From Monarcha castaneiventris obscurior (lineage: Eukaryota > Chordata > Aves > Passeriformes > Monarchidae): DNA of 64,000 bases. This document shows positions 19,201 through 30,500 of this stretch, piece by piece. A model generated the notes under the pieces. It was not told where the DNA came from, made no database searches, and saw nothing but the letters and a program-made list of their open reading frames with translations. The DNA lies in assembly GCA_026261815.1 (NCBI GenBank), contig JAMPIT010000493.1:4109501-4173500 (forward strand). Direction: 5' to 3'. The position numbers were made by a program, and so were the translations under genes. Each line of letters begins with the position of its first letter. Position 1 is the first letter of the stretch.

Positions 19201-22200
19201 TGGCAGTGCCCAGCCAGGTCCCTTGACAGCTGGGCTGTGAAGTGATCTGAGTTCTTGGGGGAAGGGGGTAATGGGGTGTCAGGGGGAGCCCACAGAGCTG
19301 AGAACTGGGTGCTGGGCAAGGCATAAGGGTGCCCTCCTGCACCTTCACCTGCAGGACCTGACCCCTCTCTCCCTGCACTCAGGGTGCTGCCACAAAGGAG
19401 AGGGAAAGGGTGGAGAAGCTCTTTGCAGAGACCTCTGAGGTGCTGGCGACCTTCCAGAAGGAGGTGATGGGATTCATCAAGGACGGGGAGCGCTCCATGC
19501 TGGGGGAGGCCGAGGCCGATCTCCGCTGGAAGGAGGAGAGACGAGCCAAGCTGGCCCAGTGCAAGCAAAACCTGGAGAACGTCCCCAGCACCGACACCAT
19601 CTACTTCCTCCAGGTGGGATGGGGCAAGAAGGAGCTGACAATGTTGTATTTTGGGGTTTTGTCCCATTTGCCGTGGAGCTGAGGGCCAGGAACCCTGGGA
19701 TGTTCAATCTGCAGAGTCTCACTCCTGTCACACAGTCCTCTCCTCTCCCCTCCTCTCTCCCAGGGGGACCAGGCAGCTGAGATTTTTCCCTCCATCACCC
19801 CCACCTCTGAGTCTGGGACTCAGGAGAGGCTGATGTGCTGCCCAGAGCAGTACCTGGGTGTGGGGGGCAGAGAGTGATGGGTGCCCCACTGCCTCCTCCA
19901 GCATCCCCCCTCCCTGAGAGCCCAGGAAGAGGAGGAGATGCTGCTCCTTGCGAGGTGGGCATGGTCTGAGTCCGGGTTTGAAAGGGAGTGAAGAGAAGGT
20001 GCCAGGAACACGTGGCCGGGAAAGTGCTCTCCTCCCTTGTGCTGTGCTTGGGCCAAGTCCTGAGAGCTGCCAGATCCCAAATCCTCCAGGGCCGGGTGGG
20101 GTTGTGGAACAAGAGACAGCTTTGGCTTGTTTGAAACCTTCTGAAACTTCGTCTTTTTTGGCTCAGGAATTTCAGGCCTTGAAAGTAGCCATGGAAGAAA
20201 ACCTCTCTCCACCTTTGAGCTTCCAGAATGAGCTGAACTTCACCAAATGCATCCAAGCCGTGGGTGCTGTGAAGGATGTGCTGTCCACTGCCTGCAAAAT
20301 CCAGTGGAACCACTTGCAGGGGAAAGGAATTGATGGATCGAATTGCCAGGAGACAGAGGAAGGTTTGTGTTCACCCGGCCCCTGTGCCTGGATGGTTCCC
20401 TTCCCCTTTCCCTCTTCCCTGTGTGGGTGGGAGGTGGCTGCAGGCTCCATGAGCACTGGCCCCTGTCCTTCCAGCCCTGGAAGCTGCTCAGCACGGGTTC
20501 CCTGCACGTTGCACAATCCCTGTCTGGGCTTACGCCTCTTTGAGGTTTTGTGAATTTTTCCACAGAGACTGGAGAGGCAACAAACAGCTTGGGAGTTAGG
20601 CAGGGCCCTGTGGGAGGGGGCAAGTGGCCAAAGTGGCCTCCTGTGAAAGGGGACTCTTCTTCCCAGGACAGACAATCCTCCTCACGGGGCAGGCTGTGGG
20701 CTCCCAAACCTGCCAGGGTTAGAGAGCTGATGTGGCAGCTCTCTCCCATGCTGTCTCATGTAAGCTGAGCTCTCTCCTTTCTCATTTTCTTGGATGCCCA
20801 CGGGAATTGCAGCCAGTTCCTTGCGCCCCTGCCCACCTCCCTGGGGTGACAAAAGTGGTGTCTGTCCTTTCCTGTGTGGGAGCCCCTGGGGATGTGCAGG
20901 GGGACTGGGGATGCTGGCCGGGGCTGTGACAGCAGGGTGCCAGCAGGGGCAGGGGACGATGCTCCAGTAACCCCTTGCTGGTGGTTTGGTTCCTTTGCTG
21001 ATGCAAACCCTTCTGTGCCTGTGTCTGCAGCATTGGCCGAATCCCGATTTCCAGACAAGCCAAACAGTCCTGCCTGCCTGGAGAGCCGTGATTATTTCCT
21101 GAAATGTAAGCGGGGGACTTTGTGTTGGTGGTTGTTGCTATGGCCCATCTTCCCTTTGCTCTCTCCTTCCCGCCTGCCGGGCCGGCGTGGATCCAGCAGC
21201 TGTGGGAGTGCTGCCACCAGCAGAGGAAATACTGCTTGGCTAGCAGGGAAGCCTCCTGGCTTTCCTGACAACAGTCATAGCCTGGTTAGGTGATGGTTTT
21301 TTTCCCTTGTCTGTGGTTCTGCTGGCCCAGCTGCCCCTGGGGGAGCTGCAGGCATCCTGTGTAATTCCTGCTGCCTTCCAGCCCTTGGCAAATTGGATCC
21401 TCTTTAAATTAGATCAGAGTTTGTGCATCTGCCTTGTTTGCTGCAGGACCCTGGGCTGGTGAGGCTCATCTGCAGCAGCAGAATGACAGGGATCATGCAG
21501 TGGTTGAGCAGAGTGGGGCTGGAGAGGCTGAGGCTGGAGGGTGCAGGGCTGGGCTTGAGCTCCCACATGGCACCTGTGTGTCCCCAGCCTTACAGGGATA
21601 TGGGGTCACCTACTGACACAGGGAACAGGATCTGCCTCAGTGGCACAGAGCAGAATAACCTGGGCTCAGGGAGGGTGTGCTCTTCTGCTGTCAGCTGGGA
21701 CATGCCATGGTTCAGGTTGCCATGCAGTTGATCATGATCCATGTCCAGGGCTGTTCCCTGGAAGAACTTCCTTGGGCATCCCTTGTTTGGGATCCATCAG
21801 TAGTTCTCACATGGCCCCACTTGCCAGAGGCTGCCTGTTTGTAGCTGTGACATGCCTGGCTGTTCTCTCTTCTTGGGGTACCTCTCGACTGCATTTATTT
21901 GTGGTTACCTGAAATATGCTTTTATGTGAGATTTTCTTACCACCACTCTGTTAGGTGAGTTCACCAATGTCTGGTACCATGGTTGAGCTCATCAAGCAGC
22001 CCCAGTTACCTATATTCATCCTGCTTATGAGAGTATCAGCTCTTTCAGCCTCTCATCCTCATTGACTGAAATTTGCCGTGGGACTTAAAAGCAAGGGGAC
22101 AGAGTGATGGGACAGGTCAGAAAGGATCATACTCATCATCGAAGGCTGGGGCAGGGGGATCAGAGCAGGGAGAGCTGGGAGGATTTCCTCGCATTTCCCT

Positions 22201-22860
22201 CCTCATGCTCACTTCTCCCTCTTGCCCCACGCAGTCGCCTTCATCATCGACCTGGACAGTGACACGGCTGACAAGTTCATCCAGCTGTTTGGCACCAAGG
22301 GGGCCAAACGGGTGCTGTGCCCCATCCCCTACCCGGAGAGCCCCACCCGCTTCATCAACTGCGAGCAGGTGCTGGGTTTGAACCTCATGAACAGGGGCAA
22401 CTACTACTGGGAGGTGGAGCTGATCGACGGCTGGGTCAGCATCGGGGTCATCGCCGAGGACTTTGATCCACGGGAGGCCTACAACCACGGCCGCCTGGGC
22501 AGGAACGACAGGTCCTGCTGCCTGCAGTGGAACGGCCAGAACTACGTGGCCTGGTTTGGTGGCTTCGAGTGCCCCATCCAGCAGCCCTTTTTCCACACGA
22601 TCGGCGTCTTCCTGGAGTATTCGGAAAAGGCTTTAACCTTCTACGGAGTCAAGGACTCCAAGATGACCTGCCTGCAGCAGCTCAAGGTCTCCCCTTGTGC
22701 CAAGGGGAAGTCTGACCCCTTCCAGAACAAGATCAACCGCCAGTTTGCCTCTCTTTTCTCGTGCAAGCTGAAGCCAGCCTTTTTCCTGGAGAGTGTGGAT
22801 GCCCACCTGCAGATCGGGCCGCTGAAGAAGGATTGTGTGTCGGTGCTGAAGCGCCGGTGA
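16288..22860 (+). CDS. TRIM47: TRIM47, RING/B-box/coiled-coil/PRY-SPRY E3 ubiquitin ligase
   Basis: Six coding exons: 16288-16995, 18742-18837 (96 nt), 19383-19613 (231 nt), 20167-20362, 21031-21105, 22235-22860. Junctions are GT/AG, phases agree, total 643 codons (human about 638). RING ligands are C32, C35, C47, H49, C52, C55, C77 and C80, with a Gly/Ala-rich insert before C77. Two B-box-like zinc modules follow (about 139-185 and 190-230), then a Glu/Lys-rich coiled coil in exons 2-3. The last exon is PRY-SPRY (about 437-643) ending HLQIGPLKKDCVSVLKRR; the first part (DSDTADKFIQLFGTKGAKRV) is nearly as I remember mammalian TRIM47. TRIM47 is a cytoplasmic E3; mammalian work links it to CYLD degradation and inflammatory signalling, and the locus to cerebral small-vessel disease. 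The ATG at 16288 lies in the CpG island; a second ATG at 16292 is out of frame. The first intron (1.7 kb) is longer than the others. Confidence 0.93.
20566..20759 (+). other. Candidate alternative (frame-breaking) exon inside TRIM47 intron 4
   Basis: A 194-base open stretch flanked by a good acceptor (TTTTTCCACAG) and donor (CAT|GTAAGC). It accepts phase 1, as exon 4 supplies, but exits at phase 0, so the next exon would read into a stop after about 23 codons. Inclusion would remove the PRY-SPRY. No homology is recognised. It may be chance. Confidence 0.25.
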
Positions 22861-24425
22861 CTGCCCGGGGAGAGGGACACGGACAGACCCACAAAAGCCT
22901 CTCCTGCAGGTTATTGCCACCTCTCTTTGGTAGCCCTGTCTGTCTCTGTGGCAGCCCTCCCTCCTCTCTGCACTGTTGGGGACCCAGGGCTGGATGAAGC
23001 CTCCTGATGGGCAGGGCTGGGGGCCAGGATGGGGCTGGATCCGAGTGCCAGCTCTGCCATTGAGCAAGCTTGGGCGAGTCCCTGTGCTGCTCCCTGCCCC
23101 TCAGCTTCCCTTTCTGGACATCAGGGACTGCGACAGCCTTTCTTGGTAAAGCGTGCTGCTCAGAAGTGCCACATGGATTTGGAGCTGTGCCTTGGCCACC
23201 TGCCCAGTTCTTCTCCTTCACCTCTGCTCGCTCTGCCCCGGCAACTCGTGCTTTGTGCCTTATCTCGGGCTCTGCTGATGCTTTTCCAAGTGCTGCCTCA
23301 TCAAACACCTGCATGCTCCTCAGGAAGTGCCTTTGATGGAGCAAGCCCTGCATGGACCAGGTGAACCCCCAAGGCACCCTTCCCTGGTGCCACATCACCG
23401 CTGTGCCCTGGCACAGTGCTCCAGGGAGAGGGACGTGGAGGAGCCTGGCTGGGTGCTGGGGTGATGCTGCAGTGATGCAGCACCTCTCCATGCAGGGCTG
23501 CCCTCCCATTAGTGCTGCAAATGTGAAACGAGGATCTCTGCCTAGCTGGGAAAGGGAGAAACCTCCTGCCGAGAAGCAGCACCACTGTTCCTGCCTGGAG
23601 ATGGGGAAGGGAACAGCACAAACCACATTTTGAGGATGTGTTTTAAGTAAACACATTCTTTGCAAAGTTTTACAGCCAAATTTCCCCCCATGTTTTTGAT
23701 GACTCTACTGTTTTGGGGGATTTTAGTACTGTTAAACTGTCAACTCTTCAAGAACCCTGGGCACACTTGAGCTGAAAATCTGCCCCTTAGCTTAGAGATT
23801 TTTAAGTGACAGAGGTGCTGTGAATATGTCCCAGAGACAAATGGTCTGGTTTAGTGTTGTAGGGACAGCTGTGAGTGCCTCGATAAAGGTGCAGCATCAC
23901 TCAGCTACTAAATGACCCTTTAGACTTAGATTGTAAGTCACAATTAACAAAAACTACTCTCAAGCGAGAGGGAACACTGTTCCCTTCAGGAAAGGTGGAA
24001 ACTTGAGGCTGAGAGACCAAACTGCCAGTTCACATGTCCTTAGGGAGCTTTTTCAGAAGGAAAACAGAGAAATATTGCCTGTGAGGGCAGCACAGAGCAG
24101 TCCCTGTCTCAGCACAGCGTGCCTTTCCACAAGTTTATTTTTTCTGGGGTTATTTTGCTACCTACCTCCCAAAGCTTGCTTTACAGAACTGTGTTGCTGT
24201 GTAATGTACACCTGGAAAGAGAATACAGAGGGTCAGGTTCTTCACACAAGAGTCAGGCACAAGTGAGTCAGGGATGATGCAACAACAGTCAGCAGGGATA
24301 GTAAACAGCCCATTTAGCTAAATATATGATATATACATATATATATATTTTTTTTTCCCCCCAAAGGATAAGCTGGAAATCATAGTGCTATATTCAAATG
24401 GAGCCAAGGGAAAAATGTGAACGTG

Positions 24426-24431
24426 AATAAA
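24426..24431 (+). terminator. Possible TRIM47 poly(A) signal AATAAA
   Basis: First canonical AATAAA after the TRIM47 stop (about 1.57 kb downstream), followed by G/T-containing sequence. The resulting 3'UTR is longer than I would expect, so a non-canonical earlier site is possible. Confidence 0.35.
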
Positions 24432-24691
24432 AGGCAGGCACAAAGCTGGGAGGTTTGAAGTTAAAGGCACAGTTACATGTAAAGCCACGTTTACACGCTG
24501 AGGCTCAAAGAGCTCCTTTACTGTGACTCCTTCGCCAGCGCTGCCAATTCCTGCTGGTGCAGAAAGAGCTGCCAGTCCCCAGAAAATTGGGATATTTGAG
24601 TGGATGAAGGGTCTGAACGCAGCCACCCCTTCCCCGGGGCAAGGCTGGTGAGTCAGTTTGGGAAGGGGCTTGCTGGGATCTGTCTGCCAAT

Positions 24692-24718
24692 TCCTCCTCC
24701 TCCTCCTCCTCCTCCTCC
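24692..24718 (+). repeat. (CTC)n microsatellite
   Basis: Nine pyrimidine triplets in intergenic DNA downstream of TRIM47. Confidence 0.9.
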
Positions 24719-27373
24719 ACATGAGGTGACTCCCAAACTGCTGTGAGCAGTGGGAAAAGGAACAGTAGGCCTTCCAGAGTGAAATCTTCAGCTGAAATCT
24801 TGGCCTTTCCTGGCTGGTGGGAATGCTGCCCAGACTTCTGCCCGGATGGGAATTCATTCCCTGCATCCTGAGCTCCAAACCCTCTTTGTTTGGCTGGCGC
24901 CAGCGGCCACTGCAGAGCTCAGGCCTTGCATGAGATGTCAGCAGTGACACAGAGCAGGCATCGCTGCTGCTCTGTGCACACGGGGAGAACTTGGTCTCAG
25001 GAATTCCTGATGGGATGAGAGCTGTGCCACAGCCCGTGCATGGTCACATCCTGGGAGGACGAGGAAGGGAAGGAACCTTCATCCCTACAGGAAGAGATCT
25101 CCCATGTGGGCCCCCATCTGCACCCTAAATCTCATTTATTCAGGCAAAACTCCCACCGCTTGCAGCGAGGAGTTTTGCCAGAGTAAACAGAGCAGATCTG
25201 GGTCTTTGCCCTGTTGGGTTTCGCCGTAGGCGGATTGATTGCTCCATGGGGAAACCCGTGCTGGAGCCACACATCCCGCCCTTCTCCCCGTTTCCCAATG
25301 CCCAGACACAAACCTCTGACCTCCTCCCGGGCTCGGGAGGCTCAGAGGGATCCTCTTTCCACCCTGTCACCAGGTGGGAGCAGCTCAGGAGCCCACTGGG
25401 GTGTCTGGGCCTGGTGTCTGGTTGTGCCACTGCTCTGGCTGAATTCCTGGGTGCAGCTCCATGGAGCTCCTGCGGATGTGCCACAGTTGGGAAGTGCTGC
25501 CCAGCCCTCTCTCTCCTGCTGCTTGCTTTTATCCTGGTTGGGAGCACTATAAACCCCCCTGGTTTAGGGCTGATTTACAACAGGAACAATCCCCTCGGGA
25601 GCTGGGTCAGAGCTTGCGCTGTGCTGCTGGGAATTTGGGGTGTAAACTGGAACAATTAGGGAATTGCACTGGTGCACTGCGCCAGCTCTGGATCCCTGAT
25701 TTTGCTGTAAACAAAGGGTTAAATGCAGGGTGAGATGAGTTGAGATGGATTGATAGCACTTGGCAATTTAAACAGCCTTTCCTTGTTCCTTTGGGTTATT
25801 TCTGCTGTCGCAGACTGTTCCTCTTTTTAATTAGGATTTTTTAAATACAGTAACTGTAGCGTATTTTACAGTGTGTGAAAAAACTGTAACAGACTAATAT
25901 AATGGTGTTAGAGACTATGATTTGACCATTAAATATTATACAGTCATTGCCCTGGGTTGTCTTTCCTTTAAATACCAAACCACTTGAGTTGTCCCATTAT
26001 CTCATGTTTACTTTTCTGTGTCCTGTGCATCTGGCATAAAATAACACAGATTTTATTTTCCAAGTGTGTCCAAGGGAATTCTGCCATATACACATTTTTA
26101 TTGCAAAAGGAGCGGAAGAACCTTAAAATCCAATAACAATTGTCAGCCCTGGGCAATTCAAAACAATGAATTGTCTCCGTTCTCTCTTCTATGTCTGTCC
26201 TCTTCCTACAAATAAAAAAGATTAACAGATTAAGTGTTTTTTCTTTAGTGTTTTCAAGTTTGAGAGTATAAATTTCCAAGGTTTTCTATGTGATGCGGAG
26301 GTCTAGAGTTTCATACACACACACTGGCAATTACAGCAGCATCTGTTTTAAGTGAAGGCTGCTTTTTGTAATCCCAAATGTCAACTGTATTTAGGATAAA
26401 AATGTTATTTGGTGAGTCTTAGTTCGTGCGAGGTGCCAGTGCTCCATCTGGGCTTTTCAGTGGAAGCTGAGTGGATTCTGCTTCTGACTTTAATAGGAGA
26501 AGAATCAGGACTGTTTGTTATGGCTGTTTCTTAAAAGGGAAACTTACTGCTTATTGAAAAGGCGGATATGAAAAGCACAAACTTGTTCTTTTCTTGCCAA
26601 GAAACAGTACAGATTATGTCACTGCATTTATTTAAATCTGGTTTCCATTATGTCGTTTTTCTGCTTTTCCCCGCCAGCCGCATCTGGTTCTCAGGCTCTC
26701 AGACAGGACTGGGCTGCAGACCCAAGGAATAGCTCAAATCCACCTAAAAAGATATAATACAGGGTAATATATGCTCTTATTTGTATATTTTTGATATACA
26801 GCTGTCACTTACTGATCTGAGGGAGCACTTCAAACAGTGATTGGCTTTGCAGAGTTCCTATTTTTAATGAAGTTATGCCATCATTAATTTTTTTAAATTC
26901 CTCCTACTTGCACACCTGGAGGCAGGAGTTTAGGCCCTTCCTGCAGATCTGCATATGCCACAAGTATTTTCTTGCTCCCAGACTCCTGACAGACAGACAC
27001 ACAGACACGGTCCTGGCTTGTTTATAGGGCAACCAGTTAGCCCTTTTAGTTTAACACACTCCAATAGAAAGGGGTAATTTTTTGGATGTGCTTGATTCCA
27101 TCACTGAAAGCAGCCAATAACAGGATCAAAAATCTGTTTGCAAGTGTGCGAAACAGGGAATGCACATCAAGTGGGAATTTTAAAAATTGTTGGAAATGGA
27201 GCAATCTCTCTGTTTAAGGGGCTAAATCTCATTTCCTGTGCAGAACCGCCAGATATGAGAGATTATTTATTATTATTATTTTATTACTATTTATTTTAAT
27301 CGACTAAACAGCACAATTATAGAGACATTGTAGCAGGCCCTGAGGCGGGTAAGGGGGGTATCATGGCGACCAG

Positions 27374-27452
27374 CCTACAACTCCCAGCATGCACCGCGCG
27401 CAGAAGGAGACGTTAACTACTTTGATGGCGATGACTACAACTCCCAGCATGC
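27374..27452 (+). promoter_or_regulatory. Twin ZNF143/STAF-type sites in the WBP2 promoter
   Basis: Two copies of a 17-base word, TACAACTCCCAGCATGC, at 27376-27392 and 27436-27452. The second is extended to ACTACAACTCCCAGCATGC. They match the ZNF143 (STAF) / THAP11 motif ACTACAATTCCCAGAATGC with small differences. Start-to-start spacing is 60 bases. They sit 85-160 bases before the WBP2 start codon. Confidence 0.8.
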
Positions 27453-27464
27453 TGCGTCGGCCTC

Positions 27465-27500
27465 ATGACGCCAGCGCCATTTTCCCGCGCAGGCGCAGAG
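27465..27500 (+). promoter_or_regulatory. WBP2 core promoter motifs (CRE-, YY1-, E2F-, NRF1-like)
   Basis: TGACGCCA (CRE-like), GCGCCATTTT (YY1-like), TTTTCCCGCG (E2F-like) and GCGCAGGCGCA (NRF1-like, one mismatch) lie within 36 bases, right before the 5'UTR. No TATA box. This is typical of a broadly expressed CpG-island gene. Confidence 0.55.
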
Positions 27501-27536
27501 CGGGGTTGATGCTGTGAGGAGGAGGAGGAGGCGGCG

Positions 27537-30500
27537 ATGGCGCTCAACAAGAACCACTCGGAAGGCGGCGGCGTCATCGTTAACAACAGCGAGAAGTGAG
27601 GTGCTATCCCCTTCTCCCTTCCTCCGGCCGCGGGAGCCGGGGGATAGCGGCGAGCTGCTTTCTCCTCCCCCCCTCCTCCTGCCTTCCCCCTCAGGGGGAG
27701 GGGTTGTGTGGGTCGGGGGTGGGGGGGCGTGCTGAGGGTGTCAGGCGGGTAAAGGGGGTGGTTTAACCCTCTCGGTACCGGCGTTGTTCGCCCTCCCCTC
27801 GTCTCCCTACGGCTTAGGGGCTGTACCTATCCCCCTGCCCCAGGGCCTGCGCGGGGGGAGCTCTGCTGGGCCTCAGCCGCGGGCCTTGCCCTCCCCTCAG
27901 CATCCTGCCTGTCCCCCAGCCTGCTGCTGGCCCTTGCTGCTGTGCCCAGCCTCTCTCCCGAGGGCTCAGGAAGGGCTGGCAGAGCTCAGCTCCCGCCCAG
28001 GTGATGTGGCCTGGACCCAGGCCTCCCCCCTCGGGGATGCTGCACCTGCATCGTGCCTCAGCTCAAAGGCTGCCCGCTGTGGTTTGCCGGGTTCCTGGAG
28101 CACAGCCCCCTTTCTGTGTGCGCGGGAAGGAGCAACAGTGTTGGAAAAAGGTGCTGGGATATAACCATGGAAACGGCAAGCCTGCACAGAGCTGCCTCTG
28201 TCTGCATGGCAAAGGGCTGTCCGCACCCGCTGTCTGCCAGCGTGTTCTGACGTGGCAGTCATCTGCTTCGGGGACAAAGGAGTGCTTCATCCTTCAGCGC
28301 TGCTTTCCACGGGGCCACTTAGACACTGGGGTAGGAATTCTGTGCCTGACTTCCACTTGGGATGTGGCCTTTCTTAGAAGGGTTTAGTAAGATCAACTCA
28401 GGTACTTAAATTTGCATTCCCTGAGAGAACTGCAGCAGCTGAAGGTGTTGCTGCTCCCAGCTGTCAGCCGGCCTTGGATCAGGGCCTGCCTGTCCCCGGG
28501 TTGGTGCAGCTGAAATGCTGCAGCCTGAACAGAGCTGGTCCCACTGCACTTCCCGAGCTTTTCCTGGAGGGACAGGTATTTACTGGCAGAAGGGAAAGGC
28601 AAATGACTGAGCAAGGAAACACGTCAGCTGCCAAAGATAGAGGTGGTGAAGGTTTCTGCAGCTTTAGGGATTAGAGTCCCTAATGTGGGTGCTGTAATGA
28701 ACAAGTACCTGCTGTGTCCATGCAAAGGTTTTAATCAGGTCAGTTTGTAATTGAGAATTAAGGAATCAGTGCAGGCAACACGAAGTCTTGTGGCAAGGAA
28801 GGGGAGTTCCTCTGGATCACATTTTTGTCCGAGGTGCTTGAGCTGTGGTGAGACCTTCAAGAGCCGTGTTGCATAAGCCAGCCCGAGCAGTTCCTTCTCC
28901 TGCAGTCCTTCCTCTGTCACGTTACTTGTGGGCAAGTGACTTCGGGAACTGATCCAGCAGAAATGCAAAGCAATTTAAAACAAAAATAAATGTTTTGAGA
29001 TTTCGATCGGCTCAGTTGACTGGGTTTGGTGCCTCGTTGTGCAGGCAGCAGCAGCAGCAGTGTCAGCACACTGAGAAGGGAGCAAGCAGCCAGTGCTACT
29101 TCAGTTGCTGCTGCCAACACAAAAAAAAAAAAAAGGCAAACCAGAACTGATTTTGTCTGCTCAGCATGGCCTGAGGTTACAGGTGGTTTTGGGAGGTCAG
29201 TAAGCTTCTGTGCATGCTGCACTTCTCCTTGAGCTGTAACTCTTGTCTCCTCTGTCACTGTTTGCAGTGTTCTGATGACCTATGACCATGTAGAAATTAC
29301 CTTCAGTGATCTGGAGCCGATGCCAGAGGCCTTCAAGGGGACCAAGAAAGGGAGCGTTTTCCTGACTCCCTACCGGGTAAGTGGTGAAAGGCTTTATCTC
29401 GTGTAAGGAGATAACAGTCCTGGAGTCTGTATTTAAATGTCCTCAATGCATGAAAGTCAGGATAATCTACTCCTGCTTGAAGTGTAGCTCATCCTCTCCC
29501 TCTGGGCAGCATTATGAATTCATGGCATATCCCATCTATTTGTCAACAGATAATGAATCTGATTAGTTCTTGTACAGGCAGCTGTTTAGTCCATCAGGCA
29601 TCTTCAGACTGGAAATTAACAGTGGTCTTGACATGCTGAATGCAACAGCACAGCTACTAAATGATAGCTGTGTGGAGCAGCAGGTTCTCTGGGAGCTGGG
29701 AGGAGTATTATCTGATCAGGGGACTTCCTGGAAGGCTTTATTACCTCGAGGATTTGGTTTACCCCTGTGGCTGTTCTCTGTAGCTTTTGACTTGCAGAAA
29801 TGGTGATGTGGGAGGGAGTTTGAGTCCATGGAGAAGTCTGTTGAGATAATAAATCAGGGCTGTGTTTCCTGTTTGTTTTGAATAGCTCTTGTAATGTTAT
29901 TTTCTTTTCAGGTTATCTTTGTGTCAAAGGGGAAGGATGCTATGCAGTCATTCGTGATGCCCTTTTATTTGTTGAAGGATTGTGAGATTAAGCAGCCAGT
30001 GTTTGGAGCAAATTACATCAAGGGCACAGTGAAAGCAGAGGCAGGAGGTAGGTATCACACAGTGTGTGTTCTGTGTCTCAGTTCAGTGCTCAATTCATAG
30101 CAAAATCCTGGCTAACCAAAACTTGACACTGTCCAAATGGGTTTTCACAAAACTCCTGCTGAAATGTGTTTCTTTCTTTGGCAGCTGAAAATACTTTCCT
30201 TATCAGCTCTCTGTTCAGTTACAATGAGCAGATCTGCTCTGCATCCCATCTCATTCCTGCCCTCTGCAAAATAGAAAGTTCAATCAAACAAGTGATCTCA
30301 GCAAATAAACATCTGAGTGCAGTCAGCAAGAATGAGGATGTAATTTTGCTTTGGTCACTTGGGGTCTCCTATCCCACCTGCATCCAGGTTCTCTTGTGCC
30401 AAGAACTCAGATCCTTTCTGGCTCTGTTTGGGTTCAGGTGCAGATCCCCAGAGCACTTTTTCCATCATGTTTCTTGTGCAGTTCAAGGACAGGTGTACTC

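Larger units (their letters stand above)
22861..27373. other. TRIM47 3' region and TRIM47-WBP2 intergenic DNA
   Basis: No coding exon was found. The first about 1.6 kb may be TRIM47 3'UTR. A (CTC)n microsatellite lies at 24692-24718. From about 25700 to 27340 the sequence becomes markedly AT-rich (runs of TATTTA, TTTAAA, ATTATT), in contrast with the GC-rich genes on both sides. No RNA gene was recognised. Confidence 0.5.
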
